Under the pieces are notes generated by a model. It worked only from the letters and a program-made list of their open reading frames with translations, was not told where the DNA came from and did not search any database. Below, piece by piece: positions 46,514 to 55,694 of a stretch of 64,000 nucleotides of DNA. Source of the DNA: Streptomyces katrae (GTDB taxonomy: Bacteria; Actinomycetota; Actinomycetes; Streptomycetales; Streptomycetaceae). The stretch is from assembly GCF_000717655.1 (NCBI RefSeq), contig NZ_JNZY01000004.1, forward strand, positions 221,770 through 285,769. The letters run 5' to 3'. Made by a program: the position numbers and the translations under genes. How positions within the stretch are numbered: the first letter of the stretch is position 1; every line of letters starts with the position of its first letter.

Positions 46514-47560
46514 ATGATGTCCGCGGCGGGTTTACGCCGTGGCTGCTTCCCGCCAGGAACAGCGTCGAGAGGGTGGGTGGACGGGTTGCTGAGTGCGATA
46601 GGCCTGGACGAGGGCCAGGAGTCGGCGTACCGCGCGCTGGTGGCGCTGGGGGCGGCGGAGATACCGGATCTGGCGCACCGGCTGGCGCTGCCGGTGCCGC
46701 AGACCGAGCGGGCGCTGCGGCACCTGGAGCGGCACGGGCTGGCGGCGCAGTCCTCGGCCCGGCCGGGGCGCTGGGTGGCGGCTCCGCCGGGGGTGGCGCT
46801 GGGGGCGCTGCTGACGCAGCAGCGGCACGAGCTGGAGCAGGCGGAGCTGGCGGCGGCGCTGCTGGCGCAGGAGTACCGGGTGGAGGCGGCCGAGCCGTCG
46901 GTGCACGACCTGGTCGAGGTGGTGACGGGGGCGAGCGCGGTGGCGCACCGCTTCCACCAGCTCCAGGTGGGCGCGGTCGAGGAGGTGTGCGCCCTGGTCA
47001 GCAGCCGGCCCCAGGTGGTGACGGGGATGGACAACGAGGCGGAGGAGCAGGCCGCCGCACGGGGCGTCGAGTACCGGGTGGTGATCGAGCGGGACGTACT
47101 GACCCTGCCGACCGGCATCCGGGAGGCGTCGACGGCGCTCGCGCGGGGCGAGGGGGTCCGGGTGACGGGGCAGGTCCCGACCAGGCTGGTGATCGCGGAC
47201 GGGTCGCTCGCGCTCGTGCCGCTGACGGGGCCCGGGGCGGAGCCGGCGGCGCTGGTGGTGCACGCGTCGGGGCTGCTGGAGTCCCTGACGGGCCTGTTCG
47301 AGGCGGTGTGGCGGGAGGCGCTGCCGCTGCGGCTGGGGGACGACGGGGCGGAGGTGTCCGAGGGCATCCCCGACACCACGGACCTGGAGATCCTGACGCT
47401 GCTGCTGGCCGGCATGACGGACGCGAGCGTGGCGAAGCACCTGGAGCTGGGGCTGCGGACGGTGCAGCGGCGGGTCAAGGGCCTGATGGAGCTGTCCGGG
47501 GTCACGACCCGGCTCCAGCTGGGCTGGCATGCGTACGAACGGGGCTGGGTGGCCCGATAG
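46514..47560 (+). CDS. TrmB-like/LuxR-type helix-turn-helix regulator
   Basis: About 348 residues if ATG 46514 is used (GGGGGG seven bases upstream); GTG 46577 gives 327 residues, closer to relatives. The N-terminal winged helix reads GLDEGQESAYRALVALGAAEIPDLAHRLALP (TrmB-like), the middle is a sensor-like domain, and the C terminus is a LuxR-type helix-turn-helix (EILTLLLAGMTDASVAKHLELGLRTVQRRVKGLME). This two-HTH layout is common in Streptomyces and often regulates a nearby protease or secreted product. It is divergent from the subtilase remnant, which may have been its former target. Ligand unknown. Confidence 0.82.
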   Translation: MMSAAGLRRGCFPPGTASRGWVDGLLSAIGLDEGQESAYRALVALGAAEIPDLAHRLALPVPQTERALRHLERHGLAAQSSARPGRWVAAPPGVALGALLTQQRHELEQAELAAALLAQEYRVEAAEPSVHDLVEVVTGASAVAHRFHQLQVGAVEEVCALVSSRPQVVTGMDNEAEEQAAARGVEYRVVIERDVLTLPTGIREASTALARGEGVRVTGQVPTRLVIADGSLALVPLTGPGAEPAALVVHASGLLESLTGLFEAVWREALPLRLGDDGAEVSEGIPDTTDLEILTLLLAGMTDASVAKHLELGLRTVQRRVKGLMELSGVTTRLQLGWHAYERGWVAR

Positions 47561-47584
47561 GCCCTGGTCGGTCAGGCTGAGCGC

Positions 47585-48067
47585 ATGGATCTGCCTCAGC
47601 TGCTCCTGGTGGGGCTGGTGCTGCTGCTCGGGGTGGTCGGGGTGCTGGTCCCGGGCGTTCCGGGGACCTGGCTGGTGTGGGCGGGCGTGGTGTGGTGGGC
47701 GCTGCACGTGCGGTCTGCGCTTGCGTGGTCCCTGCTGGTCTCGACGACGGCGCTGCTGCTGGTGGTCCAGGTCATCGAGTGGCAGCTGCCGCCGCGGCGG
47801 CTGCGGGGAGTGGGGGTCACCCGCCGGATGGCGGTGTACGCGGGCGCGGGTGCGCTGCTCGGCTTCGTGGTGGTGCCGGTGCTGGGGGCGGTTCCCGGGT
47901 TCGTGGGGGGCGTCTACCTGTGCGAGCGGCTGCGGCTGGGCACGCACGGCGAGGCCTGGGCCTCGGTCCGGGCGGTGATGCGGGCGGTGGGGACGAGCGT
48001 GCTGGTCGAGCTGCTCGCGTGCCTGATGGTGGTGGGCGCGTGGGTCGGGGCGGTACTGGCCGGCTGA
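47585..48067 (+). CDS. DUF456 small membrane protein
   Basis: A 160-residue membrane protein beginning MDLPQLLLVGLVLLLGVVGVLVPGVPGTWLVWAG. Four or five hydrophobic segments, with the glycine-rich AGAGALLGFVVVPVLGAVPGFVGGVYL repeated half, match the DUF456 family, in which glycine-zipper segments occur in two copies. Function is unknown. It begins 25 bases after the regulator stop on the same strand and could be cotranscribed with it. Confidence 0.82.
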   Translation: MDLPQLLLVGLVLLLGVVGVLVPGVPGTWLVWAGVVWWALHVRSALAWSLLVSTTALLLVVQVIEWQLPPRRLRGVGVTRRMAVYAGAGALLGFVVVPVLGAVPGFVGGVYLCERLRLGTHGEAWASVRAVMRAVGTSVLVELLACLMVVGAWVGAVLAG

Positions 48068-48205
48068 CGGACCGCCATGGCGTAACCCCACAAACTCGGG
48101 ACCCCGAGTCCGTTGATCATCTTGCCCGTGCATCCAGGCCCTGCTTGTCACAGTGGAAGGGACAGCAGTCCGACCAACTGTGAGAAGACCACAAGGGGAT
48201 GAGTC

Positions 48206-49423
48206 ATGAGCGCTGACCACGCAGGCGTGTCCGTCACCGGACTCGGGGCCACCACCCCGCTCGGCGGGGACGTGGAGACGACGTGGCGGGCGATGCTGCG
48301 CGGCGAGAACGGCATCGGGGCCATCGAGGAGGAGTGGGCCGGCGCGCTGCCCGTGCGGATCGCGGGGCGGGTGCGGCAGGAGCCGGGTGAGGTGCTGGAC
48401 CGGGTGCAGGCACGGCGGATGGACCGGTGCGAGCAGCTGGCGCTGGTCGCCGCGCGGGAGGCATGGGCCGGAGCCGGGCGGCCCGAGGTGGAGCCGGAGC
48501 GGCTCGCCGTCGTCATCGGGACCGGGACGGGCGGGGCGCTGACCCTGCTCGGGCAGGACGACGTACTGGAGGCCTCGGGCGTGCGGAAGGTGTCACCGCA
48601 CACCGTGCCGATGCTGATGGCGAACGGTCCGGCCGCCTGGGTGAGCATCGACCTCGGTGCGCGCGGCGGTGCGCACACCCCGGTCAGCGCCTGCGCCTCG
48701 GGCGCGGAGGCGATCGCGCTGGGCCTGGACCTGATCCGCCTCGGCCGGGCCGACGTCGTGGTCGCCGGGGGGACGGAGGCGTGCATCCATCCGCTGCCGC
48801 TGGCCGGATTCGCCCAGGCCAGGGCACACTCCACGCGCAACGACGACCCTGCGGCGGCCTCCCGGCCCTTCGACACCGGCCGGGACGGGTTCGTCATCGG
48901 CGAGGGCGCGGGCGTGGTCGTCCTGGAGCGGGCCGCCTTCGCGGCGGCGCGCGGGGCCCGGGTCCACGCGACGCTGGCCGGGGCCGGCGTGACCTCCGAC
49001 GCGCACCACATCACGGCCGCTCACGCGGAGGGCCAGGTACGGGCCATGCGGCTGGCGCTGGCCGCCGCCGGGCTCGCCCCCTCGGACATCGCGCACGTCC
49101 ACGCCCATGCCACGTCCACGCCTTCGGGGGACCTGGTGGAGGCGCGGTCGGTCACCGAGGCGGTGGGCGGGCACCCGGCGGTGACGGCGACCAAGTCGAT
49201 GACGGGTCACCTGTTCGGCGCCGCCGGTGCCGTCGGCGCGATCGCGGCGGTCCTCGCGGTCCGGGACGGGGTGGTCCCGGCGACCCACAACCTCGACACC
49301 CTGGACCCGCAGATCGGCCTGGACGTGGTCCGCGGCGAAGCACGGCACGGGCGGGTGCCGGCCGCGCTGGCCAACGCGTTCGGATTCGGCGGGCACAATG
49401 CCTCGCTGGTGTTCACGGCGTAG
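48206..49423 (+). CDS. Beta-ketoacyl-ACP synthase (FabF type)
   Basis: A 405-residue condensing enzyme. The active-site cysteine is Cys163 (VSACASGAEAI), the two histidines are His301 (HAHATSTPSGD) and His335 (KSMTGHLFGAAG) with Lys330. All four are as in KAS II, so it should be active in decarboxylative Claisen condensation of acyl-ACP with malonyl-ACP. AAGGGGATG precedes the start. It stands alone: no chain-length factor, acyl carrier protein, ketoreductase or acyltransferase is adjacent. It is probably a second housekeeping FabF rather than a polyketide synthase part. The 138 bases upstream hold ACTCGGGACCCCGAGT, a short hairpin. Confidence 0.88.
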   Translation: MSADHAGVSVTGLGATTPLGGDVETTWRAMLRGENGIGAIEEEWAGALPVRIAGRVRQEPGEVLDRVQARRMDRCEQLALVAAREAWAGAGRPEVEPERLAVVIGTGTGGALTLLGQDDVLEASGVRKVSPHTVPMLMANGPAAWVSIDLGARGGAHTPVSACASGAEAIALGLDLIRLGRADVVVAGGTEACIHPLPLAGFAQARAHSTRNDDPAAASRPFDTGRDGFVIGEGAGVVVLERAAFAAARGARVHATLAGAGVTSDAHHITAAHAEGQVRAMRLALAAAGLAPSDIAHVHAHATSTPSGDLVEARSVTEAVGGHPAVTATKSMTGHLFGAAGAVGAIAAVLAVRDGVVPATHNLDTLDPQIGLDVVRGEARHGRVPAALANAFGFGGHNASLVFTA

Positions 49424-49494
49424 GGCCATGGGTCCACGCCCGGTCGGCCGGAGGCCCGATGCGGGAAGCCGGCGGTGCGGCCAGGCTGGTGCAC

Positions 49495-49872
49495 ATGACG
49501 GAGTTCAAGGGTTTCAGTGAAGCCGAGCTGGCGTACCTCGGGTCGCAGCGGCTGGGCCGGCTGGCGACGGTGGACGCGGCCGGGCAGCCGCAGGCGAACC
49601 CGGTGGGGTTCTTCCCTCAGGAGGACGGGACGATCCTGGTCGGCGGCCTGGCGATGGGGGCGACGAAGAAGTGGCGCAACCTCCAGGGCAACCCGAGGCT
49701 CGCGCTGGTGGTGGACGACCTGGTGAGCACCCGGCCGTGGCGGGTCCGCGGGATCGAGGTCCGCGGCCGCGCCACGCTGGAGGTGGGCCCGCACGCGCTG
49801 GGCCCGCACTTCAGCCCGGAGGTGATCCGGATCCACCCGGAGCGGGTGATCGCGTGGGGCATGGAGGCCTGA
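49495..49872 (+). CDS. PPOX-class F420/FMN-dependent oxidoreductase
   Basis: A 125-residue split-barrel protein from ATG 49495. LGRLATVDAAGQPQANPVGFF and the cofactor-phosphate segment TKKWRNLQGNPRLALVVDD place it in the pyridoxamine-phosphate-oxidase-like superfamily, F420 or FMN branch. It fits the short Streptomyces PPOX proteins of 125-140 residues. Substrate unknown. It lies 72 bases after the ketosynthase gene; a large hairpin ends the transcript. Confidence 0.82.
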   Translation: MTEFKGFSEAELAYLGSQRLGRLATVDAAGQPQANPVGFFPQEDGTILVGGLAMGATKKWRNLQGNPRLALVVDDLVSTRPWRVRGIEVRGRATLEVGPHALGPHFSPEVIRIHPERVIAWGMEA

Positions 49873-49910
49873 CGCCCGGCCCCGGCCCCGGCCCCACAGC
49901 CGACGCCCGG

Positions 49911-49952
49911 CCCGGGGCCCGGCCCCTGCCGGAGCAGGGGCCGGGCCCCGGG
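49911..49952 (+). terminator. 19-base perfect hairpin between PPOX and rsgA
   Basis: 49911-49929 and 49934-49952 pair exactly around CGGA, followed by CTTTG. It lies between convergent genes. The preceding GGCCCC run at 49876-49896 is a simple repeat. Confidence 0.85.
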
Positions 49953-49963
49953 CTTTGCCGGGG

Positions 49964-51079
49964 TCAGTAGCGGCCGGTGCGCTTCGCCGCGTAATTGGCC
50001 CGGCCCTCCGCCGACTTCATCCGCCAGTCGCGGCGGATCTCGTTGCGGAGCCGGGCGTCCGTCTTGGCGACGATCCGCTGGTTCTCCCGGAGCAGCTTGC
50101 GGTAGCTCTCCAGGCGCCGCTCCGGCAGTGCGCCGGTCCCGACCGCCTCGAGCACCGCGCACCCCGGCTCGGCCTCGTGCGCGCAGTCGTGGAACCGGCA
50201 GTCGGCCGCGTACTCCTCGATCTCGGAGAAGACCTGGCCGACCCCAGTCCCCGCGTCCCACAGGCCGACGCCCCGCAGGCCCGGCGTGTCGATGAGGACG
50301 CCCCCGCCGGGCAGGGCCAGCAGGTTGCGGGTGGTCGTGGTGTGCCGGCCCTTGCCGTCCACGTCGCGCGTGGCCTGCACGTCCATGACGTCGGAGCCGA
50401 GCAGTGCGTTCGCCAGCGTGGACTTGCCCGCGCCGGAGATGCCGAGCAGCACGCTCGTACCGCCGGCGACGACGGCCGCCAGCACGTCCGTGCCCTCCCC
50501 GGTGTGGGAGGAGACGGTGAGGACGTCGACGCCCGGCGCCGTGGTCTCCACGTCCTGGACCAGGTGCGCGAGCGTCACCGGGTCCGGTACGAGGTCCGCC
50601 TTGGTCAGGACGACCAGCGGCTGCGCGCCGGACTCCCAGGCGAGGGCCAGGAAGCGCTCGATGCGGCCCAGGTCGAGCTCGACCGCCAGCGATACCGCGA
50701 TGATCGCGTGGTCGACGTTGGCGGCCAGGATCTGCCCCTCGGAGCGCTGCGATGAGGTGGAGCGTACGAAGGCGGTCCGGCGCGGCAGGTACGTCTTGAC
50801 GTACCGGGGGTTGCCGGCCCCCTCGACGACGGCCCAGTCACCGGTGCAGATGACGCGGAGCGGGTCGTGCGGGGTGACGAAGGCGGTGTCGGCGCGGACG
50901 ATGCCGTCCGCGGTCATGACGTCGCACTGGCCGCGGTCCACCCGCACCACCCGGCCGGGCAGCAGGCCCCGGCCGGTGTACGGGGCGAACTCGGCCTCCC
51001 ACGCCTCGTCCCAGCCGAAGGGAGTGAGGGCGTGCGCGTACGAAGGGGAAGGAGACGACGGAGAAGAAGAGAAAGACAA
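49964..51079 (-). CDS. rsgA: Ribosome small subunit-dependent GTPase A
   Basis: A 371-residue circularly permuted GTPase of 30S maturation. Order of motifs is G4 (VVLTKADL), G5, G1 (GISGAGKSTLANALLG), G3 (LIDTPGLRG), and the zinc finger CRFHDCAHEAEPGC at residues about 285-305. An OB-fold N-domain contains VVRVDRGQCDVMTADGI. The start is TTG 51079, with GTGAAGGG six bases before; the first 14 residues are Ser/Pro-rich. GTP hydrolysis releases the factor from the 30S subunit. No neighbouring ribosome gene is present. A TTG start may keep expression low. Confidence 0.92.
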   Translation of the reverse strand: MSFSSSPSSPSPSYAHALTPFGWDEAWEAEFAPYTGRGLLPGRVVRVDRGQCDVMTADGIVRADTAFVTPHDPLRVICTGDWAVVEGAGNPRYVKTYLPRRTAFVRSTSSQRSEGQILAANVDHAIIAVSLAVELDLGRIERFLALAWESGAQPLVVLTKADLVPDPVTLAHLVQDVETTAPGVDVLTVSSHTGEGTDVLAAVVAGGTSVLLGISGAGKSTLANALLGSDVMDVQATRDVDGKGRHTTTTRNLLALPGGGVLIDTPGLRGVGLWDAGTGVGQVFSEIEEYAADCRFHDCAHEAEPGCAVLEAVGTGALPERRLESYRKLLRENQRIVAKTDARLRNEIRRDWRMKSAEGRANYAAKRTGRY

Positions 51080-51142
51080 GGGGAACCCTTCACAGGGTGG
51101 CCCCGGCAGCGTGCGCTCAGCGGCGCGCGAAGAGGTGTGAGG

Positions 51143-51214
51143 TCAGCCGGAGACCACGGAAGTGACATTGACGGTCTTCTGGGTGCGGTCCGCGCCCTGC
51201 GTGACGACAGTCAT
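51143..51214 (-). CDS. 23-residue ORF with a very strong ribosome binding site
   Basis: ATG 51214 follows GGAGGTGAG with seven-base spacing, a near-perfect Shine-Dalgarno. The peptide begins MTVVTQGADRTQKTVNVTS and ends VVSG. It lies 64 bases upstream of rsgA on the same strand. It may be a leader peptide or a small protein. It has no cysteine or membrane segment. I do not recognise it. Confidence 0.5.
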   Translation of the reverse strand: MTVVTQGADRTQKTVNVTSVVSG

Positions 51215-51389
51215 CAATGAACTCACCTCCGGGTCATGCTCATGCTGGCAGTTCCGGGCCTCTCGGCGGGAACACGTCGACCGTAACAAGTACGCCCAGG
51301 AGCCCGCCAATTCTTTTTTCGGGGCGCCTGGCGGTGCGCATGTCCGATTCGTTCAAGACCGGGGGCGGGGCGGCTCCTAGCCTGGGCGC

Positions 51390-51809
51390 ATGACTCCCCG
51401 ACTCGACCTGATCGGCCTGGTCGTCTCCGACATGGCCGCCTCGCTCGCCTTCTACCGCCGCCTGGGCCTGGACGTCCCGGCCGGGGCGGAGGAACAGCCC
51501 CATGTGGAGGCCGCCCTCCCCGGCGGGCTCCGGATCGCCTGGGACACGGAGGACGTCGTCCGCTCCTTCGACCCCTCCTGGACCCGTCCCGCCGGGGACG
51601 GCAGGCGCGACCTGGCGTTCCTGTGCGATTCCCCCGCGGAGGTGGACGCGGTGTACGCCGAGCTGACGGACGCCGGGTACAAGGGCCACCTGGAGCCCTG
51701 GGACGCCTTCTGGGGACAGCGCTACGCCGTCGTGCTCGACCCGGACGGCTGCGGCGTCTCGCTGTTCGCCGCGGCCGACGCCCCCGGCGAAGCGCCCCCC
51801 GGGGCCTAG
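51390..51809 (+). CDS. VOC family (glyoxalase/bleomycin-resistance-like) protein
   Basis: A 139-residue VOC protein with two beta-alpha-beta-beta-beta modules: [25 protein letters not shown] and [39 protein letters not shown]. The metal ligand positions (first-strand His or its replacement, the Glu/His in the second module) are only partly kept, so metal use cannot be predicted. Its stop overlaps the stop of the convergent AraC gene by four bases. Substrate is unknown. Confidence 0.82.
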   Translation: MTPRLDLIGLVVSDMAASLAFYRRLGLDVPAGAEEQPHVEAALPGGLRIAWDTEDVVRSFDPSWTRPAGDGRRDLAFLCDSPAEVDAVYAELTDAGYKGHLEPWDAFWGQRYAVVLDPDGCGVSLFAAADAPGEAPPGA

Positions 51810-52561
51810 ACCCGGCCGCGGGCCCGGGTGTGGGCCTGGCCGCGGGCCTGGTTGTGGGCCGCCGCGTAGGCGCCCGGGGTGGTCCCGGCCAGCGCCCGTA
51901 CCTCGCGGGCGAGATGCGCCTGGTCCGCGTACCCGGCCCGGTACGCCACCTCGGCCTGCGGCAGCCCCCGGCGGGCCAGCTCCAGCGCCTGCTGCAGCCG
52001 CAGCACGCGCCCGAGCGTGCGGGGTCCGTAGCCGAAGGCGTCGAGGGAGCGCCGGTGCAGCTGGCGCGCCCCGAGGCCGGCCGCCGCGGCCACGGCGGCC
52101 ACCGACTCCCCCGCGCGCAGCCCCGCCGCCACCCGGGCGGCGAGGGGGTCGGGGGGCGAGCTCCCGTCCGCGCGGCTGCGGGCCAGCCGCTCCAGCCCCG
52201 CGCCGGGGTCCTCGTACGCGCTCATCCGCTCGGCGAGGCCGCGCACCTCGGGACCCGGCCAGAGGTCGGTCAGCTCGACCCGCCGGTCGCGCAGCTCGTA
52301 CGCCGGTACGCCGAGCAGCGCGGGCGCCGTACCGGGGGCGAACCTCAGTCCCGACACCGGGCCGTAGGCGCCGCCCGCCACCTCCCCGACGGGGTGCGGG
52401 CCGGTGTCGGGGCCGGCCACCAGCAGCCGCCCGTCGACCCACAGCAGGTCCATGCAGCCGTCGGGCAGGACGGGCCCGCCGGGCGCCCCGGCCCGGCGCC
52501 ACACGATCGCGCCGGGCACCAGCAGGGACGGCCGCTCCTCGTACCGGCGCTCCTCGTGCAC
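51806..52561 (-). CDS. AraC family transcriptional regulator
   Basis: A 251-residue regulator. The first 110 residues ([38 protein letters not shown]) match the DUF6597-type sensor of AraC regulators. The C-terminal 100 residues have two helix-turn-helices: [29 protein letters not shown] and [32 protein letters not shown]. It is convergent with the VOC gene with overlapping ends and is not in an obvious operon. Target and ligand are unknown; regulation of the VOC gene is possible. Confidence 0.86.
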   Translation of the reverse strand: MHEERRYEERPSLLVPGAIVWRRAGAPGGPVLPDGCMDLLWVDGRLLVAGPDTGPHPVGEVAGGAYGPVSGLRFAPGTAPALLGVPAYELRDRRVELTDLWPGPEVRGLAERMSAYEDPGAGLERLARSRADGSSPPDPLAARVAAGLRAGESVAAVAAAAGLGARQLHRRSLDAFGYGPRTLGRVLRLQQALELARRGLPQAEVAYRAGYADQAHLAREVRALAGTTPGAYAAAHNQARGQAHTRARGRV

Positions 52562-52588
52562 AGCGCCAGGCTACGGCGGGTCCGGCGG

Positions 52589-53710
52589 TCAGTGTTTGCG
52601 CAGGCGGGAGGAGTAGTCCTCCGGCGGCAGGAAGTTCGACCAGCGCTCGGGGAACTCGGACGGCATCCCGGCGTCGCCCTCCTCGTCGTCCTCCGACTCG
52701 CCCTCGGCCAGCGCCCGCCAGGCGGCGGCCCGGGCGACCAGCTGCGCGGCCTCCGCCTCCCGGACCCGTTCGTTCGCCTCGCGGGCGGCGGCGGTGGCCA
52801 CGGACGGCCAGACGCGGTCGATGGCGGCGTTCACGGCCGCGCCGACCAGGACGGCGAAGGCCGACACGCCGATCCACAGCAGGACGGCGACCGGGGCGGC
52901 CAGCGATCCGTAGATGGTCGGGCCCTCGACGGTGTTGGTCAGGTAGATCCGCAGCAGGAAGGAGCCCAGCACCCACATGGCGAGCGCCACCAGCGCCCCC
53001 GGCACGTCCTCGATCCACGGGGAGCGCACGGGGACGGACACGTGGTACAGCGTGGTCAGGAAGGCGATGGACAGCACGGTGACCGTAGGCCAGTACAGCA
53101 CCGCGATCACTTCCGTGCTCCAGGGCAACCAGCGGACGACGGCGTCCGGCCCGGCCACCATCAGCGGCAGCACGATCGCGCCGATCACCAGGGCGATGAC
53201 GTACAGCAGGAAGGCCAGCAGCCGGGTCTTGACGATGCCGCGCTGGCCGTCGAGCCCGTACATCACGGTGATGGTGTCGATGAAGACGTTGACCGCCCGC
53301 GAGCCCGACCAGAGGGCGAAGGCGAAGCCGAGGGAGATCAGGTCCGGGCGGCCGGCCTTGGTGACGTCGTCGAGCATGGGTTTGGCGATGTCGCTGACGC
53401 CCCGGTCGGAGAGCACGGTGCCGACCGCGTTCAGGATGTTCTCCTCGATGGAGGCCACGAAGGTGCCGCCCGTCCAGCCGTCCACGTACCCGAGCAGGCC
53501 CAGCAGGCCGAGGAACAGCGGCGGCAGGGAGAGCAGCGTGAAGAACGCCGCTTCGGCCGCCAGGCCGAGGATCCGGTACTCGATGCACGAATTGACGGTG
53601 TCTTTCAGGAGCAGCCACGCCATCTTGCGCTTGGAGACGTTGCGGTAGAGGGCGCGGGCCCGATGGAGCCGCCCGGGGACCCGCTCGGGTGTTTCTTCTG
53701 CTGGCTGCAC
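52589..53710 (-). CDS. YihY/BrkB family membrane protein
   Basis: A 373-residue inner-membrane protein with six main hydrophobic segments, starting at AAEAAFFTLLSLPPLFLGLLGLLGYV. The family motif LWSGSRAVNVFIDTITVMYG and the late GPTIYGSLAAPVAVLLWIGVSAFAVLVGAAVNA are present. The C-terminal tail (residues 330-373) is charged. BrkB proteins were once called RNase BN by mistake; their role is not settled. It is divergent from the acyl-CoA dehydrogenase with only 17 bases between starts, so their promoters lie inside one another. Confidence 0.88.
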   Translation of the reverse strand: MQPAEETPERVPGRLHRARALYRNVSKRKMAWLLLKDTVNSCIEYRILGLAAEAAFFTLLSLPPLFLGLLGLLGYVDGWTGGTFVASIEENILNAVGTVLSDRGVSDIAKPMLDDVTKAGRPDLISLGFAFALWSGSRAVNVFIDTITVMYGLDGQRGIVKTRLLAFLLYVIALVIGAIVLPLMVAGPDAVVRWLPWSTEVIAVLYWPTVTVLSIAFLTTLYHVSVPVRSPWIEDVPGALVALAMWVLGSFLLRIYLTNTVEGPTIYGSLAAPVAVLLWIGVSAFAVLVGAAVNAAIDRVWPSVATAAAREANERVREAEAAQLVARAAAWRALAEGESEDDEEGDAGMPSEFPERWSNFLPPEDYSSRLRKH

Positions 53711-53727
53711 GTCCTTACGGTATCCGC

Positions 53728-55371
53728 ATGGCAGCCACCACCCACACCGTCACCAACCAGCCCCCTCCCCTGGTGGGCTACGACGTCTACGGCACCGACC
53801 GGGCCCTTCGCGAGGGCGTGGAGCGGCACCTGTCGGCCTCGGCGCCCGAACTCCTCGGCGAAGTGCGGGAGGAGCTCTCGCAACTCGGGCGGGCCGCGGG
53901 CTCGGCGCAGGCCCAGCAGTGGGGTGCGCTGGCGAACGAGAACCCCCCGGAACTGCGTACGCACGACCGGTACGGCAACCGGATCGACGAGGTGGAGTTC
54001 CACCCGGCGTGGCACCGGCTGCTCGGACACGCGGTGGGCGCCGGGCTGACCGATGCGTGGGGGCGGCCGGCCGGGCACCTGCGCCGCGCGGCCGGGTTCT
54101 TCGTGTGGTCGCAGGCCGAGGCGGGGCACGGCTGCCCGGTCTCGATGACCCATGCGGCCGTACCGGCGCTGCGGACGGACCCGGAGCTGGCAGCGCAGTG
54201 GGAGCCGCGGCTGACCTCGCACGTGTACGACGAGGGGCTGCGGCCGGCCGCGCAGAAGCGCGGGGTGCTGTTCGGCATGGGGATGACGGAGAAGCAGGGC
54301 GGCAGCGACGTACGGGCGAACACGACGGCGGCGAAGCCGCTGGACGCGGCGGGCGAGTACCTGCTGACGGGACACAAGTGGTTCTGCTCGGCGCCGATGT
54401 CGGACGGGTTCCTGGTGCTGGCGCAGGCTCCCGGGGGGCTGACGTGCTTCCTGGTGCCGCGGGTGCTGGAGGACGGCACGCGCAACGTGTTCGCGATCCA
54501 GCGGTTGAAGGACAAGCTCGGCAACCGGTCGAACGCGTCCGGCGAGGTGGAGTTCGACGGGACGTGGGCGCGGCGGGTCGGCGAGGAGGGGCGGGGGGTG
54601 CGGACCATCATCGGGATGGTCGCGGCGACCCGGCTGGACTGCGTGCTGGGCTCGGCCGCCCTGATGCGGCAGGCGCTGACGCAGGCCGTGCACCATACGG
54701 AGCACCGCTCTGCTTTCGGAGCACGGCTCATCGAGCAGCCGCTGATGCGCAACGTGCTGGCCGACCTCGCCCTGGAGTCCGAGGCGGCCACCACCCTCGG
54801 GCTGCGCCTCGCGGCCGCCTACGACGCCGGGACGGAGCAGGAGCGGGCCTTCCTGCGCATCGCGGTGCCCGCCGCGAAGTACTGGGTGACCAAGCGCTGT
54901 ACGCCGATGGTGGCGGAGGCGCTGGAGTGTCTGGGCGGCAACGGCTACGTCGAGGAGTCCGGGCTGCCGCGGCTGCTGCGCGAGTCCCCGCTGAACTCGA
55001 TCTGGGAGGGCTCGGGCAACGTACAGGCGCTGGACGTGCTGCGGGCCCTGCAGCGGGAGCCGCAGGCGCTGAACGCGTTCCTCCAGGAGGTGGGACAGGC
55101 GCGCGGCGCCGACCACCGGCTGGATTCGGCCATCAAGGGGCTGCTGACGGAGCTCGCGGACCTGGAGGGCATCGAGGCGCGGGCGCGCCGCGTGGTGGAG
55201 CGCATCGCCCTGGTGCTCCAGGGGTCGCTGCTCGTGCGCTGGGCACCGCCGGAGGTGGCGGACGCGTTCTGCGCCTCGCGCCTGGGCGGCGACGGGGGTG
55301 CGGCCTTCGGCACGCTGCCGCACAGCCTGGGACTGGGTGCGCTGGTCGAACGGGCGCGGATCGCCGGCTAG
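53728..55371 (+). CDS. AidB-like acyl-CoA dehydrogenase
   Basis: A 547-residue FAD enzyme from ATG 53728. The long N-terminal domain, FFVWSQAEAGHGCPVSMTHA, and GMGMTEKQGGSDVRANTTAA (FAD/acyl region) fit the AidB/isovaleryl-CoA dehydrogenase-like branch rather than the 380-residue short enzymes. The C-terminal helical domain contains ECLGGNGYVEESGLPRLLRESPLNSIWEGSGN; the EES segment is near the catalytic region. E. coli AidB binds DNA and is part of the alkylation response; whether this protein does so is not known. A 36-base dyad follows its stop. Confidence 0.88.
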   Translation: MAATTHTVTNQPPPLVGYDVYGTDRALREGVERHLSASAPELLGEVREELSQLGRAAGSAQAQQWGALANENPPELRTHDRYGNRIDEVEFHPAWHRLLGHAVGAGLTDAWGRPAGHLRRAAGFFVWSQAEAGHGCPVSMTHAAVPALRTDPELAAQWEPRLTSHVYDEGLRPAAQKRGVLFGMGMTEKQGGSDVRANTTAAKPLDAAGEYLLTGHKWFCSAPMSDGFLVLAQAPGGLTCFLVPRVLEDGTRNVFAIQRLKDKLGNRSNASGEVEFDGTWARRVGEEGRGVRTIIGMVAATRLDCVLGSAALMRQALTQAVHHTEHRSAFGARLIEQPLMRNVLADLALESEAATTLGLRLAAAYDAGTEQERAFLRIAVPAAKYWVTKRCTPMVAEALECLGGNGYVEESGLPRLLRESPLNSIWEGSGNVQALDVLRALQREPQALNAFLQEVGQARGADHRLDSAIKGLLTELADLEGIEARARRVVERIALVLQGSLLVRWAPPEVADAFCASRLGGDGGAAFGTLPHSLGLGALVERARIAG

Positions 55372-55694
55372 AGCGTGGTCCGCCGGCCACCCTCCAGGGT
55401 GCGGGCCCTGTCCCCAAACAGGTCCGAGCCGGGATCCGGACCCGTTGACCGGGAGCAGGGGTGGCGCCGCGCCGACTCGGCACCACCCCTGATCCGAAAG
55501 CCCCGAGGAGGAGCTGTCACGCCGCGAGGCGACGTCCGGACAGTTTCGGTCGGGTGACCGGGACTTGGCGAGAGTTGCATACCGTTGCAACCCTCTGAGT
55601 CGGAACCGTCCGCCGTGCGTGCCCGGGGAAGCGGCACGCGCGGACCGCCCGGGCGGATTCCCTCGTACGTCCTGTTCCACACGGGGAGGTTCCG
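55372..55694 (+). promoter_or_regulatory. 323-base intergenic region with terminator hairpin and dyad operator
   Basis: No gene. CAGGGGTGG (55456-55464) and CCACCCCTG (55483-55491) form a likely terminator for the acyl-CoA dehydrogenase. Nearer the GAF gene, GTTGCA (55574-55579) and TGCAAC (55586-55591) are exact inverted half sites six bases apart, flanked by GAG and CTC. This is probably a regulator-binding site about 105 bases before the GTG start. GGGGAGG at 55681-55687 is the ribosome binding site. Confidence 0.55.

Noticed and set aside
49876..49930. GGCCCC repeats as a possible satellite or CRISPR-like array
   Set aside because: Only a few six-base units at the foot of a terminator hairpin; no spacers.
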